64,000 bases of DNA from Caldifarciminota bacterium (GCA_027026255.1 JALVOT010000017.1:62001-126000); one strand, 5' to 3'; shown: positions 10,093 through 19,442, counted from the stretch's first letter. Notes: generated by a model not told the origin, from the letters alone. Numbers and translations: made by a program.

Positions 10093-11040
10093 TTAATCAC
10101 CTTCGCTGAGGTAAATCTCACGTTCAAAATAGGGATGATAATCACTCCATTCCTTTTCCTTACCTCTGTTTGTCTTGAATGCCTTAGCCATTATATCCAC
10201 CTTGGAATCAAGGTTGTCGAGAAAGTGAAGGATTAAGGCCTCGGGAAATACCGGTAATTTTGGAGAACCCCATTCGAATTCACCGTGGTGGGAAAGAATC
10301 ATATGAAGAATTTTCAATCTCAAATCCCTGGGAAATTCCGGAATCTTATTGATATGTTCAGAGACCATTTCATAGCCAATCACAATGTGGCCGAGCATCT
10401 TTCCCTGGGTGGAGATGTCAATCATATTTTTGTAGGTATATTCATATATCTTCCCGATATCATGAAGCAGGGTGGCGGTGATCAGTAGTTCTTTATTACA
10501 GAAGGGATAAACAAGTTCAATATGAGAAATCAGTTTAAGAATATTGAGGGTGTGGACAGCCAGACCACCAAGATATGCATGGTGTAATTTCTTTGCCCCG
10601 GGTGAAGTGCGAAATTTTTTTGCAAATTCCGGTTCCTTCAAGAAAGAATCAATCAATTTTTTCAGGTATTTGTTTTTTACCATTGCACAGAACTCTTCAA
10701 TATCCGCCATAACCTCATCAATATCCTGTTCCGCCTGGGGCAGAAAGTCATCAGGCTCAATTTCGTCCTCAGAAACCGGGGATATGGAACTGATGACGAT
10801 TTCCAGTTTTTGCTGATATTCAGTAACATTACCGGTTATAAAGACAAAATCACCGGTTGATACTGAACCGAGTTGTTCAATATCCCAGATAATACCCTCG
10901 ATTGTGCCGGTGCGGTCTGAAAATTCGAGTAAGGCAAATTTACTGCCGTCCTTTCGAGACCTTATTATTTTCTTGGAGAGAACAAACTTCTCCTTAACAA
11001 GCTGGCCTGATTTTAATTCGTTGACATATTGACTTTTCAA
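10093..11040 (-). CDS. 3'-5' exoribonuclease, YhaM family (OB fold + HD domain)
   Basis: The N-terminal ~100 residues form an OB-fold nucleic-acid-binding domain (SRKDGSKFALLEFSDRTG, GNVTEYQQKLEI). The C-terminal part is a metal-dependent HD phosphohydrolase: HHAYLGGLAVHTLNI, then the HD pair in TLLHDIGKIYEY and a later histidine pair in ILSHHGEFEWGSPKLP. This order and the 315-aa length match YhaM/CBF1-type 3'-5' exonucleases, which shorten RNA or single-stranded DNA. It sits 32 nt before smc and is probably co-transcribed. Substrate preference cannot be read from the sequence. Confidence 0.85.
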   Translation of the reverse strand: MKSQYVNELKSGQLVKEKFVLSKKIIRSRKDGSKFALLEFSDRTGTIEGIIWDIEQLGSVSTGDFVFITGNVTEYQQKLEIVISSISPVSEDEIEPDDFLPQAEQDIDEVMADIEEFCAMVKNKYLKKLIDSFLKEPEFAKKFRTSPGAKKLHHAYLGGLAVHTLNILKLISHIELVYPFCNKELLITATLLHDIGKIYEYTYKNMIDISTQGKMLGHIVIGYEMVSEHINKIPEFPRDLRLKILHMILSHHGEFEWGSPKLPVFPEALILHFLDNLDSKVDIMAKAFKTNRGKEKEWSDYHPYFEREIYLSEGD

Positions 11041-11102
11041 ACTATTTTCCCTGGTATTCTTTTAAAAGGTTCTATACCCAGATCCAGAACATATCACAAT
11101 AA

Positions 11103-12095
11103 TTATTTACCGGGTGTTTCCAGGTGGAGAATTTTCTTTTTAATCAAGTCGAGTTTGTCATGAAGATTTTTCTCTTCTTTCTTTTCAGCCTCTAATGCAC
11201 TGCGCACTTCTTCACGCTTTTGATTAAGCAGGGTAACCTCATTTTTTAAATTCTGTTCTTCCTGTTTCAGGGTTTCAAGTCTCTTGATCAATTCCGCCTC
11301 GGTCGCCTTCAATTTCTCTACCGATTGCGTTACCGGACTACTCTCGAATTCCTGTTTTCTCTTTTCATATTCTTCATTCAATCTTCTGAGACCATCTTTC
11401 GCCGCTTCTATCTTGTTATTCAGTTCCTCCAGTTTCTTCTGGGCGTTTTCCTGTTCAGATTTTAAGGCTTCAATCTTGGGCGAGAACACCTCTTCCTGCC
11501 GTTTATTGATATCCTCAATTAACTTTGCTTCAAGACTTTTACCCGAACTTAAGGTAATAAAGAAGGCAATGATACCGATGATAATTCCCACAATAAGGAC
11601 TATTGGATTTGAAGCAGTGGCGACCTTGATTTGAGAAATTTGTGGTGCTATCCCGAGATAAAGGGTGCCGATTGTTCTCTTACCGACTTTAATCTTGAAT
11701 GCCCCCTCATAAATTCCATCATTTTCCCGGACTTCATCACCAGTTTTCCCAAGATTGGAGTGGTATTTTTGACCAACAATATCTGACGATGATGAGGCGA
11801 TTACAGTATTATCTTTATTGGTAAAATGGATAAATTTGATATCCGGTTCATCATTTTTTATTCTTGTAATAATCTCACCAAGATTCGCCTCTTCTCCCAT
11901 AATGATGGCATCTTCAACAAATGAAGCGTGGGCAATGACATGACCAAGACTCTCAAGCCGTTTGCTCAACAGTTTATCCAGAATCTCTTTTTCATTTGCT
12001 GCCTTCTGGGCAAAAAATCTCGGGCTTAAGAAAAAGAAGACCGACAATATAATGATTAATACCAAGGAAATTACTGCTGAACTGATTCTCGACAT
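11103..12095 (-). CDS. Membrane protein with Cache-like sensor and coiled coil
   Basis: 330 aa with two membrane segments, residues ~8-28 (SAVISLVLIIILSVFFFLS) and ~172-195 (IVLIVGIIIGIIAFFITL), around an extracytoplasmic region resembling a small Cache/PAS sensor (IKFIHFTNKDNTVIASSSSD, GTLYLGIAP). After the second segment comes only a ~120-residue cytoplasmic coiled coil; no kinase, cyclase or methyl-accepting domain is present. The ATG directly follows the stop of the upstream barrel gene, with the ribosome site AGGAGG inside that gene's end. It may be a truncated-type receptor or an envelope scaffold. Function unknown. Confidence 0.65.
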   Translation of the reverse strand: MSRISSAVISLVLIIILSVFFFLSPRFFAQKAANEKEILDKLLSKRLESLGHVIAHASFVEDAIIMGEEANLGEIITRIKNDEPDIKFIHFTNKDNTVIASSSSDIVGQKYHSNLGKTGDEVRENDGIYEGAFKIKVGKRTIGTLYLGIAPQISQIKVATASNPIVLIVGIIIGIIAFFITLSSGKSLEAKLIEDINKRQEEVFSPKIEALKSEQENAQKKLEELNNKIEAAKDGLRRLNEEYEKRKQEFESSPVTQSVEKLKATEAELIKRLETLKQEEQNLKNEVTLLNQKREEVRSALEAEKKEEKNLHDKLDLIKKKILHLETPGK

Positions 12096-12944
12096 TTAGC
12101 CTCCTATGCTAATTGTTAATCTATGACCTTGACCAAGGTCAAAATATGGTGCATAGCAATAGCTGAGATGAAAACGGCCCTTGCTTATGGAAAATCCTAT
12201 TACTAAACCAGTAAGAAAATCAAATCCATTACTTCCGGTCCGCATTGAAGATTGCAGACTATTATAAGAAAGATTCAGTTTAAAATTTGGGGTAACCTCA
12301 TAGGAACCGCCGATCCTCAGTCCCATACCCTGAAGTGCATTCTGGACCAGGTCAAGGCCAATCCATGTTTCATCAAATTTTTTGACCCCGGAAAGGTCAA
12401 TTTCATAAGGAAAAAGTTCTTTTTTGTCGGTGAATGATTTGATACCCAGACCAATATTCTTGACTGTAATGCCGACCTGAATCTCGTTTTCAGAAAGGAG
12501 GTATAAAAGTCCAAGGTCCATACCCAAACCTGCAGAATAAAGAGAATCTATATTTTCATAGACTCCTTTTATTGTAACCCCGGCCCCGAATTCACCCAGG
12601 AAGAACCCTTTTCCAACACTGAGGTCAAGGAAATTAGCCGAGAAACTACCGTATTCATTTCCTGAGACATCGGTCTTTTTCATTAAACCACTATAAAAAT
12701 AGTGCACACCCGCACCAAGTTGGTGATTTTCATAACCGAGATAACCGAGATGTGTTCCGGCAATATAATTTAAATAGGAAACCGAATAATAGGGTTCAAA
12801 GGAGAAAGCAAGGCCTGCAGGATTATAGTAGACCGAATAACCATCTCCAAATAGAGCATATCCCATCGCAGTTCTCTGGGCAACCGGGTCGACATTCAGG
12901 TACTCATACCCGGTTATCGCGAGCAGAAATAAAAATATCGGCAT
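12096..12944 (-). CDS. PorV/PorQ-like outer membrane beta-barrel
   Basis: Short signal-like N-terminus (MPIFLFLLAITGYEYL) followed by VDPVAQRTAMGYALFGDGYSVYYNPAGLAF, the typical start of PorV/PorQ-like barrels. Alternating beta strands then run through to the end. Family members work in type IX secretion or related outer-membrane transport. Two secreted proteins with T9SS-type sorting domains in this window support such a system. First gene of an operon with a clear promoter and a GGAGG ribosome site. Confidence 0.75.
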   Translation of the reverse strand: MPIFLFLLAITGYEYLNVDPVAQRTAMGYALFGDGYSVYYNPAGLAFSFEPYYSVSYLNYIAGTHLGYLGYENHQLGAGVHYFYSGLMKKTDVSGNEYGSFSANFLDLSVGKGFFLGEFGAGVTIKGVYENIDSLYSAGLGMDLGLLYLLSENEIQVGITVKNIGLGIKSFTDKKELFPYEIDLSGVKKFDETWIGLDLVQNALQGMGLRIGGSYEVTPNFKLNLSYNSLQSSMRTGSNGFDFLTGLVIGFSISKGRFHLSYCYAPYFDLGQGHRLTISIGG

Positions 12945-12962
12945 TAAACCTCCAATAATGTA

Positions 12963-12990
12963 ATTATATAAACAAAAATGAAAAAGTCAA
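12963..12990 (-). promoter_or_regulatory. Promoter of the PorV-like/yhaM/smc/ftsY operon
   Basis: Minus strand TTGACT, 16 nt, TATAAT, ending about 18 nt before the start codon of the barrel gene. No other convincing promoter is seen before smc or ftsY. Confidence 0.7.
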
Positions 12991-13110
12991 GGCACAGTTT
13001 ATCCTGGTTATTAAAAGGCAAAAATCTTCCCCGGCTATGAACCGACCGATATCTCACACACATCTTATTTCTGGTTTATTTAATTTGATGTTTGAATATG
13101 ACCAATCACC

Positions 13111-15045
13111 TTATGAAGGCCTGACCTCCTTATCCGCTGTCTTATTTGCCAGACGGTGCGTGCCTTCGGTGCGGGTCGTTATCCCTTTTTCCAGGAAATA
13201 GTCAAGGATATCACGCGCAATATGGCGAGGAACCTGTAAAATCTTTTTATACTGCACGATCCTGATCGTTCCATTCTTTTTTAAATATCCGATCAATTCT
13301 GACTTCGCCCTCATTATGATATCTCGATGAAGGTAAGCCTTTTCTGTAATTTCAATAATCACTTCATTCTTTAAAAGATAATCTATAATCTCTTTTATTC
13401 TATTCATATTTTCTTCAGAGATTATTTTACATATATCATTGAGTTTACAGGGACGATACCCGGATTGACGAACAAGTATTTCAATCCGGTCAGCCAATTT
13501 TTTACTCGGCGCAGACAGTTTGACCGATAACCCGGTTATACCCACATTGTCACCCTTTATTTTTATCTTCCCTTCCTTTTTTAATTCACTGAGAATCTCC
13601 TCCAGAAGTATTGAATTACCCACCTTCAACTCTTTGGATAGAACTCCTTTATTCATAAAGACCTTTAGAGGATTCGCCCGTATAAAATTCTCGATTGCTG
13701 TAAGACATCGCTTTTTTAAAATTGCAAAATGGTCTCTATGGATAAACGAATTATCTTTCAGTAGGATGAGTATCTTTTCTTGAAGCAATTTATCTACAAA
13801 AGCATCTATTTTTTTTATCGGCAGATTGGTCAGGGTCATCAACACTTTCTTTTCTCGCACTGGAGCTGAAATATTTCTGATTAACAGTTCAACAAGTGCC
13901 TCACCGGTCGTCTCCTTAATCTTACGGAGATATTGTGCGTGGGCTTTTTTAAATTTTCCGCCTTTTCTTGTGGTGTAAATTTCTATAAACTCGCCGCCCC
14001 CGATAACCATTATCGGAGAGTAAGACCTGACAATAAACCTTTCACCTCTGACTCCAACAACCGGTTTCTCCAATTTCAATTGGATGTATCCTTGTTCACC
14101 GGGCAGTATTCTATCTTGCTCCAGCATAATGATTCGGCCTATCACCTCTACCGTCCCTTTATGAATCCTGACCCTTTCATTATTGCGTAAAGGCTTAAGG
14201 GCATTGGGCGAGAGCATCAGGTAAGCATCGATAAGCCGTGTTGGTCTTAGATAATCGGGTATACTCAATTCACTGCCCCGACTGATCTCATCAGTCTTTA
14301 TACCAGCCAGATTAAATGCCGCCCGCTGTCCGGCGAAAACCCCGGAAACCGGCTGATTATGAACTTGAAGATTACGGATCCTCAAAATTTTACACAGGGG
14401 CAGGATTTCAACCAGTTCGGATTTCATTATTTTTCCGGAAATAACTGTACCGGCGACTACGGTTCCAAAGCCTTTCATACTGAAGATACGGTCGATTGGA
14501 CATCTAAAGATCCCATCTGAAGGTAGCGGTTCAATCTTCTGACACAACGATTTTATTGCATTCTGCAGTTCATTAATCCCCTGCCCGGTCAGACTGGAAA
14601 CAGGAAAAATCGGCGCCTGCTCTAAAAAACTTCCTTTGACAAATTTTCTAATTTGATGTTTTACAGTCATCAGATATTCGGGTTTCACCTTATCTGTTTT
14701 GGTAATGACAATTATACCTTTATTTATCTTCATCAGTTTCAGGACATCAAAATGTTCTATGGTCTGAGATTTGATGCCTTCATCCGCAGCGACAACAAAT
14801 AGTGCCATTCTAATACTCGAAGCACCGGCAATCATAGTGCGCAGGAATCGTTCATGACCGGGCACATCGATAATCGCCACTTCTTCATCACGGGTTATGG
14901 GCATAAAGACAAAGCCGAGATCGATGGTCATCTCCCGCTCTTTTTCTTCAGGTAGACGATCAGGATTCACCCCGGTGAGTGCTTTTACCAGAGCACTCTT
15001 TCCATGGTCTATATGACCGGCAGTTCCAATAATTATCCTTTGCAT
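13111..15045 (-). CDS. selB: Selenocysteine-specific elongation factor SelB
   Basis: Delivers Sec-tRNA to ribosomes at UGA codons marked by a SECIS hairpin. GTPase motifs: GHIDHGKSALVKAL (G1, residue ~9), EREMTIDLGF (G2), DVPGHERFLRTM (G3), TKTDKV (G4). Elongation-factor domains 2 and 3 follow, then winged-helix repeats (about residues 390-640) that bind SECIS RNA. 644 aa is normal. The start has a GGAGG site. Last gene of the minus-strand selenium operon, separated from DUF3343 by a decayed hdrA/mvhD. Its presence supports reading the two selD UGA codons as Sec. Confidence 0.95.
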   Translation of the reverse strand: MQRIIIGTAGHIDHGKSALVKALTGVNPDRLPEEKEREMTIDLGFVFMPITRDEEVAIIDVPGHERFLRTMIAGASSIRMALFVVAADEGIKSQTIEHFDVLKLMKINKGIIVITKTDKVKPEYLMTVKHQIRKFVKGSFLEQAPIFPVSSLTGQGINELQNAIKSLCQKIEPLPSDGIFRCPIDRIFSMKGFGTVVAGTVISGKIMKSELVEILPLCKILRIRNLQVHNQPVSGVFAGQRAAFNLAGIKTDEISRGSELSIPDYLRPTRLIDAYLMLSPNALKPLRNNERVRIHKGTVEVIGRIIMLEQDRILPGEQGYIQLKLEKPVVGVRGERFIVRSYSPIMVIGGGEFIEIYTTRKGGKFKKAHAQYLRKIKETTGEALVELLIRNISAPVREKKVLMTLTNLPIKKIDAFVDKLLQEKILILLKDNSFIHRDHFAILKKRCLTAIENFIRANPLKVFMNKGVLSKELKVGNSILLEEILSELKKEGKIKIKGDNVGITGLSVKLSAPSKKLADRIEILVRQSGYRPCKLNDICKIISEENMNRIKEIIDYLLKNEVIIEITEKAYLHRDIIMRAKSELIGYLKKNGTIRIVQYKKILQVPRHIARDILDYFLEKGITTRTEGTHRLANKTADKEVRPS

Positions 15046-15126
15046 ATAACCTCCTAACTATTTTCGCGAAGACCAGGGGTCCTTCACTATTTGCTTCAAT
15101 GTTTCCATAGTTTTTTGCTTTCTTCC

Positions 15127-15520
15127 TCAGTCACCTTTTTGTATCTCATTCAATCCCTTTATTACTTTAACAAATTTTGCAGCCTCATAAACAGCAATCC
15201 ATTCCGGCTGTAATCTTTCTGGCCTTATACCTGATTTCCCAATTCAATCCCACAATTTTTCAATTCACCTCAGGATCCAGCGGCTGGCATAAATATAATG
15301 ACAGTCTGCAACACAGCAACCAGATACCGGAACTATATGGGCATCATATCAGAATACCCTATCTCACCCTGTCCCGGGTCTGAACAGGAATATTTATTCT
15401 TACAGACAAAGAGCACATCAGAAAGTTTTTTAAATTGATGCCCTGATTACAAGCAGTTGAACCGACGATATTGGAACCGCATCGGCGAACAAGAACACCT
15501 ATTTTTAAAGATTCAGCCAT
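15127..15520 (-). pseudogene. Decayed hdrA-mvhD remnant
   Basis: Translation from an ATG with GGAGG gives MAESLKIGVLVRRCGSNIVG, the N-terminus of heterodisulfide reductase subunit A. After a one-frame shift it reads KNKYSCSDPGQGEI, the next conserved HdrA block. About 20 residues later the frame jumps to VADCHYIYA and then GIRPERLQPEWIAVYEAAK, the C-terminal half of the MvhD-type hydrogenase/Hdr electron-transfer subunit, broken by two in-frame TGA codons and ending in a TGA. Most of hdrA (usually ~1000 residues) has been deleted between the two. The start overlaps the end of DUF3343, so it was once an operon member. Identification rests on motif recognition by eye. Confidence 0.75.
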
Positions 15521-15791
15521 TTATACCTCCCTGAAAACTCAGTTTTTTAATTTCTGAAACATATCTGTCACCCACTTTAAGAAAAACACCTGCAGGATTT
15601 AATGCATTCTTCCTTAGAGTGTCTGCGATTACATCAAAGTCCTCCTCAACTTTCAAGGCGATGCCGCAGTCGGCGCTTAGCTGGCGGGGCGGTGGAATTA
15701 TTTTAACCTTCAGACCGTCGTTCTGGAAAAATTTGTCTGCCCTGAGAACTTCGTGAATAGAATCAAAGATAATTATTCGATAATCTGACAT
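15513..15791 (-). CDS. DUF3343 family protein (selenium-operon associated)
   Basis: 92-aa soluble protein: YRIIIFDSIHEVLRADKFFQ at the start and PPPRQLSADCGIALKVEEDF in the middle, which match the small DUF3343 family often found next to selD, yedE, cysteine desulfurase and TusA/YedF-like genes. The conserved DCG cysteine could carry sulfur or selenium; that is inference. It overlaps the cysteine desulfurase end by 19 nt and continues into the hdrA remnant. Confidence 0.8.
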   Translation of the reverse strand: MSDYRIIIFDSIHEVLRADKFFQNDGLKVKIIPPPRQLSADCGIALKVEEDFDVIADTLRKNALNPAGVFLKVGDRYVSEIKKLSFQGGING

Positions 15792-16918
15792 AGTGCCTCA
15801 CAAAATTTATTTACATCCTGAACAGTATTAAATATGCCCAGACTTACTCGTATAGTCCCGGATGGAAAGGTTTGAATTGTCTTATGCGCCTGGGGCGAGC
15901 AGTGTAAACCTACTCTTACTGCAATATCAAACTCTCTGTCCAGAATCTCACCTGCCTCTGCGGGCGTCATACCCTTTAAATTTATTGAAACCACACCGGT
16001 CTGTAAATCTTTATGCTGTGGTCCATAAATAATTATATCTTTTATTTTTCTTAATTGTTCAATCAGTTCACCAGTAAGATTTTGAATATGTTTATGAATA
16101 TTAGATATTCCGCGCTCCAGAACAAATTTAACTGCCGCTCTTAACCCGGCAATTCCCGGAAGATTTAGGGTGCCACTCTCATATCTATCGGGAAGAAAAT
16201 CGGGTTGATATTCAGACCCTGAATTTGAACCGGTTCCACCAAATCTTAATGGAACTAAATCAAAGTTTTCTCTTATATAAAGACAACCTACACCCTGTGG
16301 ACCAAGAAGCCCTTTATGCCCGGAAAAAGCAAGCAGGTCGATAAAATTTTTCTCCACATCCATCGGCAGGCACCCGATGGATTGAGCCGCATCAACAAGG
16401 TAGGGAATATTATGCACCCTGGCAATTTGACCGATTTCAGCAATTGGCAGAATTGTTCCGACAACATTTGAAGCATGATTGACAACAATCAACTTTGTCC
16501 GTGCCGTGATTTTTTTTCTGATTTCATCCGCTTCCAGAAATCCTGCCCGGTTACATTGGATAATATCGAGAATAATCCCTCGTGTTTTTTCCAGAAAACG
16601 AAGCGGTCGCATTACCGCATTATGCTCAATACTTGAAGTAATAACCCGATCACCTCTGGAAAGGCTAAGTCCAAAAATGGCGGTGTTAAGAGCCTCAGTA
16701 GCATTCTGGAGGAAAATTATGCGTGAAGAATTTTCAGCCCCAATTATATCCGCCACCAATTCTCTGGTTTCGAAAACCATTCGTGACGCCTCTACCGCCT
16801 TTTTATGTGCAGAACGGCCCGCATTTGCCCCAATCTCTTCAAGAAAGTATTTCATTGCCTCCAGGACACAAGCCGGCTTGGGGTGACTGGTTGATGCATT
16901 GTCAAGATAAATACTCAT
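15773..16918 (-). CDS. Cysteine desulfurase / selenocysteine lyase family
   Basis: PLP-dependent class V aminotransferase fold, 381 aa. The PLP lysine is in AFSGHKGLLGPQGVG (residue ~204), the N-terminal IYLDNASTSHPKP and NATEALNTAIFGL motifs are present, and the active-site cysteine lies in RVGLHCSPQAHKTI near residue 340. This matches the short desulfurase group found in selenium operons, where it is thought to release S or Se from (seleno)cysteine for SelD. The neighbours TusA-like, DUF3343, YedE and SelD support a role in selenium supply. Substrate choice between cysteine and selenocysteine cannot be decided here. Confidence 0.9.
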   Translation of the reverse strand: MSIYLDNASTSHPKPACVLEAMKYFLEEIGANAGRSAHKKAVEASRMVFETRELVADIIGAENSSRIIFLQNATEALNTAIFGLSLSRGDRVITSSIEHNAVMRPLRFLEKTRGIILDIIQCNRAGFLEADEIRKKITARTKLIVVNHASNVVGTILPIAEIGQIARVHNIPYLVDAAQSIGCLPMDVEKNFIDLLAFSGHKGLLGPQGVGCLYIRENFDLVPLRFGGTGSNSGSEYQPDFLPDRYESGTLNLPGIAGLRAAVKFVLERGISNIHKHIQNLTGELIEQLRKIKDIIIYGPQHKDLQTGVVSINLKGMTPAEAGEILDREFDIAVRVGLHCSPQAHKTIQTFPSGTIRVSLGIFNTVQDVNKFCEALCQIIE

Positions 16919-16920
16919 TG

Positions 16921-17130
16921 CTATCGCTTCAATAATAGTATTATATTGTCATCATCTTTATCAACCTCCACCCTGAATCCGCGGTTCTTTCCCAATCGCT
17001 GAACATTACTTACTGCAGCTGAATCATTTGTGATTACCTTAATTTCAACTTCTCCTGCATCAATGGCTTTTTTCACCAACATCACCGGTAAAGGACAGGA
17101 AAGCCCTCGAACATCAATTTCCTTGGCCAT
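16921..17130 (-). CDS. TusA/SirA-like sulfur (selenium) carrier protein
   Basis: 69 aa starting MAKEIDVRGLSCPLPVMLVKK; the CPxP cysteine (residue ~12) carries persulfide or perselenide in this family. I move the start 16 codons inside the reported ORF because this ATG lies one base after the yedE stop (TGA A ATG), has AGGGG upstream, and gives the usual TusA N-terminus. In selenium operons with YedE and a desulfurase it is thought to pass selenium toward SelD. Confidence 0.88.
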   Translation of the reverse strand: MAKEIDVRGLSCPLPVMLVKKAIDAGEVEIKVITNDSAAVSNVQRLGKNRGFRVEVDKDDDNIILLLKR

Positions 17131-17131
17131 T

Positions 17132-18178
17132 TCAACCCCTGTTATCAAACTTTCGGTTTGTAAAACCGAGTACCACAAGGATTATGATTCCAATAATCAC
17201 TGCCGCCTTTCCATTATTCGGAACCCCGGCGGGTGAAGCAACCAGTTTAAAATTGTGTGCAACTCCGGCACCGAACAGCATACCCAGAACCGTAATTCCC
17301 GCATCAGTGTTTCCATACCCACTCATTACCATCTGCCGAAATGGACAGCCGCCAAGCATAACAAGTCCTAATCCGGCTAAAAACATACCTGCAAAATTCC
17401 ATATAAAATCAGTATGGGCAATAAAAAATCTACCCGGATGAAATTGACCTAAGATTAGATTAAGGATGAAGGCGGAAATAAGCAGTGCTGCAATCCCCTG
17501 CAATAGATAGGTATCTGCCATAAGGATAAGGTCTCTAATTCCACCAATAGTGCAGAACCTTGAACGATTTGCAAGGCCGCCCAAAATAAGACCGGCAATA
17601 AGTGAAATAATCAATGGTGCATGGGTCCCTTTCAATACAATAAAATCAGGCCGGGTCAGAAACAATATTAAAAGGCCGAGGGCAATTACCGGCATCACCC
17701 AACCGTTTGAGCCGGGCAGAACCTGCATCCTGCCCAGATTGAATCCGGCTTTCAAGAATTGAGTGCCGACATATATCCCTGATACAAGACCGAGTAAACC
17801 TTCCAAGGCAGTCCAGTCACCGCCCGCAATTCTTCCCAGCATTCGGATGGGGCAACCTAAAAAGACAAGTGCACCGATTGTCACAAAGATCCCAATTATG
17901 AAACGGAGTAAGGGTGAAGAACCACCCGTTGCCTTGAATTCCCTGGTAATTAAAGCAATTATTGTCGAACCCAGGATAAAACCTATTATCTCCGGCCGAA
18001 TATAGCTCAACTTATTAATAGTGTGGAGTCCCAGGGCACCTGCTGTATCTCTTAAAAAACAGATTGCACAGACACCCATATTGGGCGGATTTCCCAATTT
18101 TATTAACAGGGCAAACAGCACACCAAAGACTGCCCCGGTTGTTATAACCCACCATGCAGGTCTAAACTTACCTGACAT
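17132..18178 (-). CDS. yedE: YedE-family selenium/sulfur membrane transporter
   Basis: A 348-aa polytopic membrane protein with about ten hydrophobic segments and two YeeE/YedE half repeats. Each carries conserved cysteines: LGCPIRMLGRIAGGDW and MLGGCPFRQMVMSGYGNTD, plus NRSRFCTIGGIRD. These cysteine-containing pore motifs are typical of YedE, proposed to import selenium species. I start at MSGKFRPAWW, four bases after AGGAGG and overlapping the selD end by 11 nt, rather than 7 codons earlier. Position between selD and tusA supports selenium transport. Confidence 0.88.
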   Translation of the reverse strand: MSGKFRPAWWVITTGAVFGVLFALLIKLGNPPNMGVCAICFLRDTAGALGLHTINKLSYIRPEIIGFILGSTIIALITREFKATGGSSPLLRFIIGIFVTIGALVFLGCPIRMLGRIAGGDWTALEGLLGLVSGIYVGTQFLKAGFNLGRMQVLPGSNGWVMPVIALGLLILFLTRPDFIVLKGTHAPLIISLIAGLILGGLANRSRFCTIGGIRDLILMADTYLLQGIAALLISAFILNLILGQFHPGRFFIAHTDFIWNFAGMFLAGLGLVMLGGCPFRQMVMSGYGNTDAGITVLGMLFGAGVAHNFKLVASPAGVPNNGKAAVIIGIIILVVLGFTNRKFDNRG

Positions 18179-19208
18179 AAATCCTCCTTGCACCGGCATC
18201 CCTTACTTCCCCGATAACCGAAACAGACCTTATCCCCCGCTTCTTTAAAATCTCAAGAAGGGTAGAAACCCGATTTTCAGAAACTGAAATAAGCAGACCA
18301 CCTGAAGTCTGGGCGTCGCAGAGTAGAAGTTGAACTTCTTCACTTATACCCTGAGCAAAATCAACTCTATCCCTTACGAACTCAAAATTCTTTATTGAAC
18401 CGGCCGGAAACAGCCCCTGACGAGCAAACTCCAGCGCCCCTTTAATAATCGGAACCTGCTCAGCATTAATATATAAACTCACACCACTGCATTCAGCCAT
18501 CTCCATTGCATGACCCAATAGTCCAAACCCGGTTACATCGGTCGCGCTCGAAACACCGGTTTCTAACATCGCTTCTGCAGCATATCTATTCAGCTGACAC
18601 ATAACTCTGTTCATTTCGTTAACCACCGATGATCCGGCACACCCGGCCTTCAACGCCGTTGAGATAACACCGGTCCCCAGCGGTTTTGTTAACACAATTT
18701 TATCCCCGGGCCGGGCATTGCCATTTGTAATGATTTCAGAAGGTTTTGCTATACCACATACTGCTAATCCACATTTTATTTCTTGATTTCTAAGGGTATG
18801 GCCGCCGAGAATACAGGCGCCTGCTTCCTTTACCTTTTCACTTACTCCTTTAAGGATTTCAACTACCGTATCCACGCCAATCTTCTTCGGTGGATAGGAC
18901 AATATCGTCAGGGCGGTAATCGGTTTTGCAGCCATTGCATAAATATCACTGAGCGCATTTGCCGCTGCAATCTGACCAAAGATAGTCGGGTCATCAGCAA
19001 TCGGAGTAAGGATATCAACACTCTGCACAATCGCCGTATCATCATTTATTGCATAAACTCCGGCATCGTCCATATCAACACCACCCACAATAATCTTTGG
19101 ATCATAAAATTTCGGCAGCTGACGCAATACCTGCATCAGGTCACTCTGACAGAGTTTGCCGGCTCAACCCGCTGCTCTTGTGAAACCTGTTAACCTGATC
19201 GGCTTCAT
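18168..19208 (-). CDS. selD: Selenide, water dikinase SelD (Sec-containing)
   Basis: Makes selenophosphate from selenide and ATP. The ORF track starts it at an internal Met, but the frame continues upstream through a TGA (19164-19166) to an ATG with GAGGA: MKPIRLTGFTRAAG-U-AGKL. The TGA aligns with catalytic Cys17 of E. coli SelD, and the essential lysine follows at +3, as expected; Sec at this site is common in SelD. The full protein is 346 aa, with the AIRS fold motifs DMDDAGVYAINDD, ANALSDIYAM and GAGG-like DVTGFGLLGHAMEM. SelB in the same operon supports Sec insertion. The start ATG overlaps the stop of a 57-aa upstream ORF. Confidence 0.93.
19129..19166 (-). promoter_or_regulatory. Sec UGA and candidate SECIS region in selD
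   Basis: Downstream of the UGA the minus strand can form several mutually exclusive hairpins: ACTCT-GTC-AGAGT (8 nt after UGA), GTCA-GAG-TGAC (13 nt after) and ACCTG-ATG-CAGGT (22 nt after). The first two put a G first in the loop, as the bacterial SECIS consensus likes. Which one SelB binds cannot be told by eye. Confidence 0.5.
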
Positions 19209-19378
19209 TTTTCCTCGTTTTTTAATTTTTCTTTAACTTTTAATCTGAAAGTAGCGGATGGATGTTGAATTGATAATCTCTGCGGCTTTAAATCGGAAAT
19301 TTTTATCTTACCATAAGGCCGGTACGATATTCTGATTTTGGAACCGAGGCAACTGCTTCGGAATATCTGGTCAGTCAT
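19205..19378 (-). CDS. 57-aa small ORF coupled to selD
   Basis: Too short for the ORF track. It starts MTDQIFRSSCLGSK and ends KLKNEEK, with a strong ribosome site (GGAGGGG, 6 nt before ATG). Its TGA overlaps the selD ATG as ATGA, so selD would be translationally coupled to it. The protein is basic with one cysteine, no membrane segment and no family I recognise. It lies between the operon promoter and selD. It could be a real small protein, a leader peptide, or the tail of a lost gene. Confidence 0.5.
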   Translation of the reverse strand: MTDQIFRSSCLGSKIRISYRPYGKIKISDLKPQRLSIQHPSATFRLKVKEKLKNEEK

Positions 19379-19442
19379 TGCCGACCCCTCCAGATATATT
19401 TTATAGCCTCACGATTCATACCAGGGGTAATAAACATAGAGA

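Noticed and set aside
15127-15300. In-frame TGA codons of the mvhD remnant as Sec
   Set aside because: They fall at positions that are not cysteine in the family, and the gene is also frameshifted and deleted.
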